This document shows, one piece after another, positions 15,516 to 23,950 of a stretch of 43,451 bases of DNA. Below the pieces are notes generated by a model. It made no database searches. It saw only the letters and a program-made list of their open reading frames with translations, and had not been told where the DNA came from. A program made the translations under genes and the position numbers. Location of the stretch: contig JAFVWA010000074.1 in the NCBI GenBank assembly GCA_017501885.1, forward strand, positions 1 through 43,451, written 5' to 3'. How positions within the stretch are numbered: position 1 is the stretch's first letter; every line of letters starts with the position of its first letter. The DNA is from Clostridia bacterium (lineage in GTDB: Bacteria > Bacillota > Clostridia > Christensenellales > Borkfalkiaceae).

Positions 15516-16217
15516 ATGTTTTTGCAAGCGATTTTATTTGTAATCAGTAAAATTTGTTTTTTTACGGGGGCAATAGTTCATAACGGCTCCTTTCCAAAGC
15601 CGTTAAAACCCGAAGAAGAAAAAGAGTGTTTACTTAAAATGAAACAAGGCGACAAACAGGCAAAGGAAAAACTCATTAGCCACAACATGCGCCTTGTCGC
15701 GCACGTGGTAAAAAAGTATTCAGGCTCAGCCGAAACGGACGACTTAATATCGGTGGGAAGCATAGGGCTTATAAAAGCCATAAATACCTTTGACGACAGC
15801 AAGGGCACGGGACTTGCAACGTATACCGCAAGGTGTATTGAAAACGAGATTTTAATGCTTCTTCGCGCAAACAAAAAGCACGCTAACGACGTATCGCTCT
15901 CAGATCCCATCGGCACGGATAAAGACGGCAACGAGCTTACCTTAATCGACCTTCTTTGCGAAAAGGAAGACGCGGTTTTTTCGCAAGTGGATAGAAGCAT
16001 TGAAAGAGAGCGGTTAGTGGATTTTCTAAAAAACAACCTGTCAAAGCGCGAATATACCGTGCTTTGTTTAAGATACGGGTTAAAGTGCAAAAGGGCATAC
16101 GCGCAAAGGGAAGTTGCTAAGTTCTTAAAGATATCTCGTTCATACGTTTCGCGCATAGAAAAAAAGGCTTTGGAAAAATTAAAAAACAAGTTAGAAAAAT
16201 GGCAATTTAATTGCTAA
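15516..16217 (+). CDS. sigK: RNA polymerase sporulation sigma factor SigK (pro-sigma-K)
   Basis: The 233-residue protein is the late mother-cell sigma factor. The hydrophobic N-terminus (MFLQAILFVISKICFFTGAI) looks like the pro-sequence that tethers pro-sigma-K to the forespore outer membrane until cleavage. NGSFPKPL follows, then region 2 (HNMRLVAHVVKKYSG, DDLISVGSIGLIKA, TYTARCIENEILM), DVSLSDPIGTDKDGNEL as in SigK, and region 4 with the helix-turn-helix EVAKFLKISRSYVSRIEKKAL. The ATG at 15516 has AAAGGGGG about 10 bases upstream and begins exactly at the pro-sequence; the longer frame from 15471 does not. The gene is intact, with no skin-type insertion. Confidence 0.92.
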   Translation: MFLQAILFVISKICFFTGAIVHNGSFPKPLKPEEEKECLLKMKQGDKQAKEKLISHNMRLVAHVVKKYSGSAETDDLISVGSIGLIKAINTFDDSKGTGLATYTARCIENEILMLLRANKKHANDVSLSDPIGTDKDGNELTLIDLLCEKEDAVFSQVDRSIERERLVDFLKNNLSKREYTVLCLRYGLKCKRAYAQREVAKFLKISRSYVSRIEKKALEKLKNKLEKWQFNC

Positions 16218-16239
16218 ACGTTTTTTTTTATGTTACAAT
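16211..16239 (+). promoter_or_regulatory. Sigma-A-type promoter for the TM1266-SDR-thyA-folA group
   Basis: TTGCTA (16211-16216) and TACAAT (16234-16239) are 17 bases apart. The -35 box overlaps the sigK stop codon. Transcription would start near 16246, 13 bases before the next ATG. Confidence 0.6.
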
Positions 16240-16258
16240 TATAAAAACGGAGAAAATT

Positions 16259-16498
16259 ATGGAAAAAAGCGTAGCGGTAGTAGCAATTATAATAAGCGAC
16301 GTTTCGGCTGTCGAAAGGGTAAATTCCCTTCTTTCAGCGTTTAGAGAAGACATTATCGGAAGAATGGGCCTTCCCCATAGGCACGGTCTTAATATCATAA
16401 GCATTTGCTTAGAGTCTACCAAGGAAAAAATCAACAGTTTATCAGGCAAACTCGGTATGATAGACGGCGTTTCAAGCAAGGTTTTAATAGCAAAATAA
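16259..16498 (+). CDS. TM1266-family iron-only hydrogenase system putative regulator
   Basis: The 79-residue protein matches the small ACT-like-fold TM1266 family (IISDVSAVERVNSLLSAF, IIGRMGLPHRHGLNIISICLES, LSGKLGMIDGVSSK). Members lie near [FeFe]-hydrogenase maturation genes and are named putative regulators; the mechanism is not established. Start at 16259 is set by GGAG 6 bases upstream. No hydrogenase or Hyd maturation gene is in the window. It is followed without a gap by a short-chain dehydrogenase. Confidence 0.85.
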   Translation: MEKSVAVVAIIISDVSAVERVNSLLSAFREDIIGRMGLPHRHGLNIISICLESTKEKINSLSGKLGMIDGVSSKVLIAK

Positions 16499-17281
16499 AT
16501 GTGGACGTTTATTAGCGGTGCAACGGGTGGAATAGGCAAAGCCTTTTGCCACGCCTTAGCAAAAAAGGGTAAAAATCTTTATATTACAGGGAGAAGCGAG
16601 CAAAAACTTTTAGCCTTAAAAGAACAACTTAATTCTAAATACGGCGTAGAAGTTTGCCATTTTGCTTGTGATTTAACAAGCAAGGAAGAACGCGAAAAAA
16701 TGCTTGCTGATATGAGCAATAACAGCATAGTGTTTGAAAGAATAGTAAACGTCGCAGGCGTTGATATTCAAAAGGCGTTTACCGACTACACTCCTGAAAA
16801 AGTGCTTTTTCAACTTCGCGTCAACTGTGAAGCGACCGTAACGCTTACGCACGCGCTCTTAAAAATGCGCGCGCCAAAGACGGAGATAATTACCATTTCG
16901 AGTATGTCGGGCGCAAGCCCAATGCCATACTTTGCGCTATATAGCGCTTCAAAGGCTATGCTCACTAACTTTTTCACTTCGCTTCACTACGAACTAAAAA
17001 AGAGCGGAGTAAAGGTTACGACTGTTATGCCCGGTGGCGTTTATACGCGAGAAGATATTAAAGAAGACATAAAAAATCAAGGGTTATGGGGTAAACTTTC
17101 GGCAAAGTCGCCCGAGTTTGTTGCTGAAAAGTCGTTAAAGGCGGTTAGCAAAAACAAAATAACCTATATACCCGGTGGGTTTAACAAGTTCTTGAATTTT
17201 ATTATGAAGTTAGTGCCTAAACGCATAGTGCTAAACTTCATTGCCAAAAGATGGAAAAAACAAACGAAAGACGCTTTTTAG
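16499..17281 (+). CDS. Short-chain dehydrogenase/reductase (SDR) family oxidoreductase
   Basis: The 260-residue classical SDR has the nucleotide-binding GATGGIGKA near the N-terminus, NVAGV (in place of NNAG), the catalytic Ser in ISSMSG and the YSASK pair. Its C-terminus is hydrophobic then basic (FLNFIMKLVPKRIVLNFIAKRWKK), which may associate with membrane, as in steroid or lipid dehydrogenase-like SDRs. The ATG follows directly on the TAA of the TM1266 gene, so translation is likely coupled. The substrate is unknown. Confidence 0.85.
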   Translation: MWTFISGATGGIGKAFCHALAKKGKNLYITGRSEQKLLALKEQLNSKYGVEVCHFACDLTSKEEREKMLADMSNNSIVFERIVNVAGVDIQKAFTDYTPEKVLFQLRVNCEATVTLTHALLKMRAPKTEIITISSMSGASPMPYFALYSASKAMLTNFFTSLHYELKKSGVKVTTVMPGGVYTREDIKEDIKNQGLWGKLSAKSPEFVAEKSLKAVSKNKITYIPGGFNKFLNFIMKLVPKRIVLNFIAKRWKKQTKDAF

Positions 17282-17296
17282 CGGTAGGGGGATAAA

Positions 17297-18127
17297 ATGA
17301 GTAGAGCAGACGAGATTTTTATAAATACTTGCTCGGAGATTATTGAAAACGGTTGGTGGGATACGGACGTTGACGTGCGCCCTAAGTGGCTTGACGGCAC
17401 GCCTGCGCACACGGTGAAAAAATTCTGCATAGTTAACCGTTACGACATTTCCAAAGAATTTCCTATCATCTCTTTAAGAAGAACGGCTTTTAAATCTGCA
17501 ATAGACGAAATTTTGTGGATTTGGCAAAAGAAGTCCAACAACGTAAACGACTTAAATAGTCATATTTGGGATAGTTGGGCGGACGAGAGTGGTTCTATCG
17601 GCAAGGCTTACGGATATCAATTAGGCGTTAAACACAAATATAAGGAAGGGGAGTTCGACCAAGTTGACAGGGTTTTATACGACTTAAAGCATAACCCACA
17701 GTCAAGGCGTATAATGACTAACATTTACGTGCATCAAGACCTTAATGAAATGAACCTTTACCCTTGCGCTTATTCTATGACCTTTAACGTGAGTGGCGAC
17801 ACACTAAACGGTATACTAAATCAAAGAAGTAACGACGTTTTGACGGCAAACAACTGGAACGTAGTGCAATACGCAGTTCTTCTTCACATGTTTGCGCAAG
17901 TTTCGGGACTTAAAGTTGGCGAACTCGTTCACGTTATAGCAGATGCGCACATTTACGATAGACACGTTCCCATCGTTAAAAAGATTTTGAAAAATCCGCA
18001 GTTCCCTGCACCAAAGTTCTGGATAAACCCAGAAGTTAAAAACTTCTACGACTTTACGGTAGATGACTTTAAGTTAGAAGGTTACGAATACAATAAACTC
18101 GAAGATAAAATTGAGGTGGCTGTATAA
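17297..18127 (+). CDS. thyA: Thymidylate synthase, Bacillus ThyA/phage phi3T-like subtype
   Basis: The 276-residue enzyme converts dUMP to dTMP using methylene-tetrahydrofolate. The catalytic Cys is in LYPCAYSM (Cys157); most bacterial enzymes have PPCH here. The C-terminus INPEVKNFYDFTVDDFKL...EVAV and the motif ILWIWQ..SN.VNDLN match the Bacillus subtilis ThyA subfamily as I recall it, which also lacks the His after Cys. QRSNDV and NVVQYAVLLHMFAQ are the folate and nucleotide-binding region; DAHIYDRH contains conserved substrate contacts. GGGG is upstream of the ATG. It overlaps folA by one base and makes dihydrofolate for that enzyme to recycle. Confidence 0.93.
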   Translation: MSRADEIFINTCSEIIENGWWDTDVDVRPKWLDGTPAHTVKKFCIVNRYDISKEFPIISLRRTAFKSAIDEILWIWQKKSNNVNDLNSHIWDSWADESGSIGKAYGYQLGVKHKYKEGEFDQVDRVLYDLKHNPQSRRIMTNIYVHQDLNEMNLYPCAYSMTFNVSGDTLNGILNQRSNDVLTANNWNVVQYAVLLHMFAQVSGLKVGELVHVIADAHIYDRHVPIVKKILKNPQFPAPKFWINPEVKNFYDFTVDDFKLEGYEYNKLEDKIEVAV

Positions 18128-18627
18128 TGAAAGCAATAGTTGCAGTTGATAGAAAATGGGGCATAGGTAAAAAGAACGACCTGTTGTTTAGCCTTCCCGA
18201 AGATATGAAGTATTTTAGAGAAAAGACGGCAGGGAAAACCGTTTGTATGGGTTACAACACCTTGCTTTCTTTCCCAAACAGCAAACCACTTAAAAATAGG
18301 GTGAACATCGTTCTTGCTCCCGAGGGCGTGACAAGAGACGACTGCACGGTTGTTTATACCTTGGAGCAACTCTCAAAGGAACTTAAAAAATATAATACAG
18401 AAGACGTTTTCGTTATAGGCGGTGCAATGTTTTACCGAACTATGCTTCCCTATTGTTCGGAAGTTTTGGTAACCAAAGTTGACGCTGACGGTGGAGCAGA
18501 AGTCTTTTATGAAAATTTAGACGATTTGCCTAACTGGTCTTGCGTAAGCGAGGGCGAGCCAATAGAGAGCAACGGTTTAACTATTAGATTTACCATTTAT
18601 AAAAATAGCGAAATTAAAGAATTTTAG
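18127..18627 (+). CDS. folA: Dihydrofolate reductase
   Basis: The 166-residue enzyme reduces dihydrofolate to tetrahydrofolate with NADPH. Motifs are MKAIVAVDRKWGIGKKNDL, LPEDMKYFREKTAGKTVCMG (acidic catalytic residue in this segment), and FVIGGAMFY. The start codon shares its A with the thyA stop (TAATG), so the two are co-translated. This pairing regenerates the folate consumed by ThyA. A terminator follows. Confidence 0.93.
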   Translation: MKAIVAVDRKWGIGKKNDLLFSLPEDMKYFREKTAGKTVCMGYNTLLSFPNSKPLKNRVNIVLAPEGVTRDDCTVVYTLEQLSKELKKYNTEDVFVIGGAMFYRTMLPYCSEVLVTKVDADGGAEVFYENLDDLPNWSCVSEGEPIESNGLTIRFTIYKNSEIKEF

Positions 18628-18630
18628 TAA

Positions 18631-18665
18631 AAAAAGGGTAAACGCCGATGGCGTTTCCCTTTTTG
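18631..18665 (+). terminator. Intrinsic terminator after folA
   Basis: AAAAAGGG-TA-AACGCC (18631-18646), loop GAT, then GGCGTT-T-CCC followed by TTTTT. There is one bulge. It separates folA from the MATE gene. Confidence 0.82.
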
Positions 18666-18699
18666 ATTGCAAAAAACAGATTTTAGAAAGGTGACTAAA

Positions 18700-20148
18700 A
18701 TGGGACTACTTAAAAGACGTGAAATGGATATGACCAAAGGGCCGATTTTTAAGCAATTAGTGGCTTTTGCCATACCCTTAGTGATAGCAAGTCTATTGCA
18801 AACGGCGTTCAATATGGCGGACACTTTCGTTTTGGGTATTTTTGCCGATAACGGTGACCTTTGCGTTGGAGCGGTAAGCACGACGGGTTCGCTTATCAAT
18901 ATGATAATTTCACTCTTTATTGGTTTATCAGTTGGCGCAAACGTAGTTGTTGCTAAGTTTATCGGTGCAAGACAAGACGAAAGGGTTAAAAGAACCATAG
19001 GCACTTCGGTAGCTGTAAGTTTAATTGCAGGTGCTATTTTGGTGCTTGTCGGCATATTTTGTTCAAGAACGTTCTTAACTTGGACGGGTGTTAGCGACGA
19101 GTTTATTGACCTTGCAACAACCTACTTAACTATATATCTTTGCGGTTCGCCGTTTATGTTGCTTTATAACTACTGTGCAAATATTTTAAGAGCGTCTGGC
19201 GACACCGTTCGTCCAATGCTTTACATAACCATAGGTGGGGTTATAAACGTTGTTTTGAACATCGTGTTAGTTGTTTTAACTCCCTTAGACGTTGAAGGCG
19301 TTGCGATTGCAACAGTTGCAAGTAACGTATTTGCAAGTGTTTGTTGTTTTATTGCTTTATTAAAAAACAAATCAGTTGCTAAGTTTGAATGGAAGTATTT
19401 CAAGATTTACAAAAACGAACTTGGAGAACTTCTTAGGGTAGGTGTTCCATCTGGTATCAACAGCGCATTATTTGGTTTTTCAAACACCTTGATAAGTTCT
19501 TCGATAAACAGGTTAGGCGCTATTTACGGAAACCACATAGTTGCAGGCTCGGGATATGCTAATCAGTTTGACAACATTATATACGTTTGTATGAACTCTA
19601 TCGCGCTCTCTGCACAAGCATTCATAAGCCAAAACTACGGCGCAAGAAATTACCCGAGAATAAGAAGAACCTTTTTTACGTCAATCGGAATCGTTTCGGT
19701 TGTCGGTGTGGTCGTAAGCGGTGTGATGGTCGCACTCGTTTATCCTATGATAAAAGCCATTTCGGGCGACACCTTGGTTGCTCAGGCGGCGTTTAATAAA
19801 ACACTTTGGATAGGCGCGTTCTACGTTCTTTGCGGAATTATGGATACTATGAGTTATTCGCTTCGCGGGGTTGGTAAAAGCTTTACGGGTATGATAGTTA
19901 CCCTAACGGGAACGGTGCTATTTAGAGTGCTTTGGATACTCTTTATATTCCCACTAAAAGAAACCGAAACCATGTTATACTGCGTATATCCTATAACTTG
20001 GGTAATCACAATCATTACGTTTATAATAATCATATCTTACGTGTTCAGAAACTTACGCAGAAAATTCGTGTTGGTTGATAAGATAGCCGTTGATTTTCGT
20101 TCCGAGCGTGAAAGTAAAACCGCAAACCAAAACGAACAATCAGCATAA
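18700..20148 (+). CDS. MATE family efflux transporter
   Basis: The 482-residue membrane protein has 12 hydrophobic helices in two bundles. The N-terminus has DMTKGPIFKQLVAFAIPLVIASLLQTAFNMADTFVLG (here split: first helix, then NMADTFVLG), typical of Clostridia MATE proteins; other family signs are VGANVVVAKFIGA and GVPSGI. These exporters expel drugs or metabolites using Na+ or H+. The ATG at 18700 has GAAAGGTG 7 bases upstream; an in-frame ATG 11 codons earlier lacks one. The C-terminal tail is polar. The substrate is unknown. Confidence 0.9.
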   Translation: MGLLKRREMDMTKGPIFKQLVAFAIPLVIASLLQTAFNMADTFVLGIFADNGDLCVGAVSTTGSLINMIISLFIGLSVGANVVVAKFIGARQDERVKRTIGTSVAVSLIAGAILVLVGIFCSRTFLTWTGVSDEFIDLATTYLTIYLCGSPFMLLYNYCANILRASGDTVRPMLYITIGGVINVVLNIVLVVLTPLDVEGVAIATVASNVFASVCCFIALLKNKSVAKFEWKYFKIYKNELGELLRVGVPSGINSALFGFSNTLISSSINRLGAIYGNHIVAGSGYANQFDNIIYVCMNSIALSAQAFISQNYGARNYPRIRRTFFTSIGIVSVVGVVVSGVMVALVYPMIKAISGDTLVAQAAFNKTLWIGAFYVLCGIMDTMSYSLRGVGKSFTGMIVTLTGTVLFRVLWILFIFPLKETETMLYCVYPITWVITIITFIIIISYVFRNLRRKFVLVDKIAVDFRSERESKTANQNEQSA

Positions 20149-20182
20149 GACAAAATAAATTTAAATTTGTGGTAGTATTCTA

Positions 20183-20210
20183 TTGACAAAAATAATTTTA
20201 TATATATAAT
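20183..20210 (+). promoter_or_regulatory. Sigma-A promoter of groESL
   Basis: TTGACA (20183-20188) and TATAAT (20205-20210), 16 bases apart, put the transcription start inside the CIRCE element just downstream. Confidence 0.88.
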
Positions 20211-20215
20211 AAATG

Positions 20216-20242
20216 TTAGCACTTAACAAAAGAGAGTGCTAA
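20216..20242 (+). promoter_or_regulatory. CIRCE element (HrcA operator) of groESL
   Basis: TTAGCACTT (20216-20224), nine bases, GAGTGCTAA (20234-20242): 17 of 18 arm positions match the CIRCE consensus. HrcA, encoded at 42282-43304, should bind here and repress groESL until heat stress. Confidence 0.95.
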
Positions 20243-20270
20243 CATTTGATTTTGTAGGAGGTGTTTAATT

Positions 20271-20555
20271 ATGACAGTTAAACCATTATTTGATAAAGTT
20301 GTCGTTGAAAGTATAGGAACTGAAGAAAAGACTTCAAGCGGATTTATTCTTCCATCGGCAAGCCAAGAAAAACAGCAGATGGCTGTAGTCGTTGCAGTAG
20401 GTCCAGGCGGACTTATCGACGGCAAAGAAGTTACTATGCAAGTTAAAGTAGGGGATAAAATCCTTTATTCTAAATACGCAGGAAGTGAATTTAAAGTTGA
20501 CGGTAAAGAACTTACCATCATTCGCCAAAGCGACATTTTGGCTATCGTAGAATAA
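20271..20555 (+). CDS. groES: Co-chaperonin GroES
   Basis: The 94-residue 10-kDa chaperonin caps the GroEL folding chamber. The N-terminal 'KPLFDKVVVE', the mobile-loop region around EEKTSSGFILPSASQEK, VVAVGPGG and the C-terminal 'GDKILYSKYAGSEFKVDGKELTIIRQSDILAI' (split by linker residues) are standard. AGGAGGTG is 7 bases before the ATG. CIRCE and a strong promoter lie directly upstream, and groEL follows after 18 bases. Confidence 0.96.
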   Translation: MTVKPLFDKVVVESIGTEEKTSSGFILPSASQEKQQMAVVVAVGPGGLIDGKEVTMQVKVGDKILYSKYAGSEFKVDGKELTIIRQSDILAIVE

Positions 20556-20558
20556 TAA

Positions 20559-22195
<1,637 letters not shown>

Positions 22196-22212
22196 GCGAT
22201 ATAAACACTAAC

Positions 22213-22271
22213 TTTCTTTTTCAATGCTGAAAAAGAAACAAAAAGGCTTGGGGAATTGCGATTTTCCCCAA
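22213..22271 (+). other. Two hairpins after groEL without T-tracts
   Basis: TTTCTTTTTCA (22213-22223) pairs perfectly with TGAAAAAGAAA (22228-22238), loop ATGC. TTGGGGAA (22248-22255) pairs with TTCCCCAA (22264-22271). Neither is followed by a plus-strand T-run, so they may protect the 3' end rather than terminate. Confidence 0.5.
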
Positions 22272-22287
22272 ACCCCTTAAAACGCAA

Positions 22288-22317
22288 AAAACGGCTTAAG
22301 TAACTAAGCCGTTTTTT
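22288..22317. terminator. Intrinsic terminator, copy 1 of an exact 30-bp duplicate
   Basis: AAAACGGCTTA and TAAGCCGTTTTTT form an 11-bp stem around a short loop. It should end groEL on the plus strand; the A-run gives a T-tract on the minus strand too. The stop codon of the minus-strand SLOG gene (22296-22298) lies inside the stem. An identical 30-bp copy is at 23111-23140. Confidence 0.85.
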
Positions 22318-22781
22318 ATATTAATTATTTCTTTGTTATTTTTTATAGCATAATTATATGCTATTGCTGTTCCACTTTTGGTTTTTGTTTTAGGAGTGTA
22401 ATTATTGTCGAAATAGAATAAACAATATTCACTATGATTTATCATATATTCGTTTCGTTTTATGTAGTTAAGTTTACTGCTATTTCCATTTTTATCAAAA
22501 TATATAGAATCTTCGTAAAACTCTCGCAAATAATCTAAGTAATCCTTCGATATGAATGGGTATTCTGCTCGTATATAAATTCTTTTAATATTTGGGTAAT
22601 CTACTTTAATTTCCGTTATAATATCATAACATAAAGAATTAAATTGTCCTTTACTACCGAAAAGAAAGGTTGAAACACCCTTGTTCCTTATTAAACGTAA
22701 TACATTTTTTCTAATAGTTTCTTTTAAGCTTTCAGTAATTTCAATTTCTCTGTGACCTATAATCGAACAAGTTTTTATCAT
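22296..22781 (-). CDS. SLOG-superfamily protein (YpsA/DUF1273-like), probable ligand or nucleotide sensor
   Basis: The 161-residue protein starts with a beta strand and the GHR motif (CSIIGHREIEIT), then TFLFGSKGQFNSLCYDIITEI, RIYIRAEYP, RNEYMINHSEYCLFYF and a C-terminal GTAIAYNYAIKNNKEIINI. This is the Rossmann-like SLOG arrangement, whose members bind nucleotide-type ligands and often belong to signalling or conflict systems. The exact function is unknown. Lys/Asn/Tyr content and AT-rich codons stand out from the neighbours. No Shine-Dalgarno is visible. It diverges from an XRE regulator across two matching palindromes. Its stop lies in the shared terminator. Confidence 0.72.
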   Translation of the reverse strand: MIKTCSIIGHREIEITESLKETIRKNVLRLIRNKGVSTFLFGSKGQFNSLCYDIITEIKVDYPNIKRIYIRAEYPFISKDYLDYLREFYEDSIYFDKNGNSSKLNYIKRNEYMINHSEYCLFYFDNNYTPKTKTKSGTAIAYNYAIKNNKEIINIKNGLVT

Positions 22782-22817
22782 AACTCTAAATAAATAAGTG
22801 ATTTTTATACATAATAA

Positions 22818-22832
22818 TTAGGCAATGCCTAA
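22818..22832. promoter_or_regulatory. Palindromic operator 1 of the SLOG/XRE cassette
   Basis: TTAGGCA-A-TGCCTAA is a perfect 15-bp palindrome between the divergent SLOG and XRE genes. A near copy lies 29 bases to the right. Confidence 0.65.
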
Positions 22833-22846
22833 TTGTCAAGCATTTG

Positions 22847-22867
22847 TTAGGCGATACCTAATATAAT
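22847..22867 (+). promoter_or_regulatory. Palindromic operator 2 and -10 box of the XRE gene
   Basis: TTAGGCGATACCTAA (22847-22861) differs from operator 1 at two positions and abuts TATAAT (22862-22867). A protein bound to it would cover the promoter, consistent with autorepression by the XRE protein. The ATG at 22874 is six bases after the -10 box. Confidence 0.62.
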
Positions 22868-22873
22868 AAAAAC

Positions 22874-23098
22874 ATGGATAAAAACTTAGACTTAATTATT
22901 AGCGAAAATATTAAAAGAGAAATAGAGCAGTCGGGAATCAAGAAAAGTGAAATCGCTTTGGCTCTTGGCGTTTCCCGTGCGACTGTTTCACAGTATCTTT
23001 CGGGTAGGGCGCAACCAACACTTGCAAACTTGTCAAAGCTTTGCACTATTTTGGATTGTTCGGCTGACGATATCTTATGTGTTAAACGTGGTGAATAA
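22874..23098 (+). CDS. XRE-family helix-turn-helix transcriptional regulator
   Basis: The 74-residue protein is nearly all one Cro/C1-type DNA-binding domain: KSEIALALGVSRATVSQYLSG, PTLANLSKLCTILDCSADDIL. It has no sensor domain. No ribosome site precedes the ATG. Twin palindromes in the 92-base gap to the divergent SLOG gene are its probable operators, controlling itself and the SLOG gene. The gene ends at a terminator identical to that at the other end of the pair. Confidence 0.88.
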   Translation: MDKNLDLIISENIKREIEQSGIKKSEIALALGVSRATVSQYLSGRAQPTLANLSKLCTILDCSADDILCVKRGE

Positions 23099-23110
23099 TT
23101 ATTCAAAATT

Positions 23111-23140
23111 AAAACGGCTTAAGTAACTAAGCCGTTTTTT
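23111..23140. terminator. Intrinsic terminator, copy 2 of the 30-bp duplicate
   Basis: It is base-for-base identical to 22288-22317, in the same orientation, 13 bases after the XRE stop. The two copies bracket the SLOG/XRE pair as 30-bp direct repeats. Confidence 0.85.
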
Positions 23141-23158
23141 GTTTATTTGTTTTTATGT

Positions 23159-23899
23159 TCATATGGGGAGATAAGCATACGCTACCGCTAATAAAACTGC
23201 GGGGAGCATGTTGGCAACCTTAACTTTATTTGGGAATAAAAGGTTGAGTCCTACACAGAAGATGAGCACCGAGCCAACGTAAGAAAGATTATTTAACGCG
23301 CCGTCTGATAGAATTGGACCTATAAAGTATCCGAGTAGGGTAAACAAACTTTGTATAACGAACACGGGTATTGCCGAGAAGATACAACCTTTTCCGAGTG
23401 TAGACGTTAAGACGATAACCATTATAAAGTCTAAAACCGATTTAGCAAGAAGAATGCTATAATCACCGTAAATGCCGTCTTCGATAGAGCCTATAATTGT
23501 CATTGCGCCCACGCAAAAGGTGATTGAAGCGGTTAAAAATCCTTGGGTAAATGTAGCGTCTTCTGCTGTGTTATCGTCAGCAGATTTTTTGGCGGTTTTT
23601 GCTTTTAACCAGTCGCCGAGTTTTTCCATGCCCTTATCGATATTGATTAGTTCGCCGATTAAAGTTCCCAAAGCCATGCAAATTATCATCATTAGCATGC
23701 CTTGTGTGGAAAACTTGCCGTTATCGTAAACGAGCATTTTTTCTAACACTCCGCCAATTCCTATAAACAGAGTGCTTACGCCACATGCAGTTATAAGGGC
23801 AGTTTGCAATCGCTTGCCGATTAGTTTACCAAAGAATAAACCGATAACGCCACCGACGATTACTGCGCCTGTATTTATTAAAGTTCCAAGTCCTATCAT
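23159..23899 (-). CDS. DUF554 family membrane protein (YdfK-like)
   Basis: The 246-residue protein has about seven hydrophobic helices. It starts with MIGLGTLINTGAVIVGGVIG and has GTLIGELINIDKGMEKLGDWLK, TQGFLTASITFCVGAMTIIGS and DGIYGDYSILLAKSVLDF, all typical of DUF554. The function of the family is unsettled; transport is often assumed. AAGGT lies 7 bases before the ATG. It lies downstream of aspS on the same strand, separated by a terminator. Confidence 0.9.
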   Translation of the reverse strand: MIGLGTLINTGAVIVGGVIGLFFGKLIGKRLQTALITACGVSTLFIGIGGVLEKMLVYDNGKFSTQGMLMMIICMALGTLIGELINIDKGMEKLGDWLKAKTAKKSADDNTAEDATFTQGFLTASITFCVGAMTIIGSIEDGIYGDYSILLAKSVLDFIMVIVLTSTLGKGCIFSAIPVFVIQSLFTLLGYFIGPILSDGALNNLSYVGSVLIFCVGLNLLFPNKVKVANMLPAVLLAVAYAYLPI

Positions 23900-23910
23900 A
23901 AATTTACCTT

Positions 23911-23938
23911 AAAAAAGACGGAGTGTTCTCCGCCTTTT
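23911..23938 (-). terminator. Intrinsic terminator of aspS
   Basis: On the minus strand AAAAGGCGGAG-AACA-CTCCGTCTTTTTT forms an 11-bp stem with one G-T pair and a T-tract. It lies between the aspS stop and the DUF554 start. Confidence 0.85.
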
Positions 23939-23950
23939 CTTTTTTGTATT

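Noticed and set aside
15516-16217. skin-type element interrupting sigK
   Set aside because: The sigK frame is continuous from the pro-sequence to the C-terminal helix-turn-helix.
22296-23140. SLOG/XRE cassette as an insertion sequence or transposon
   Set aside because: No transposase, terminal inverted repeats or target duplication other than the repeated terminators was seen.
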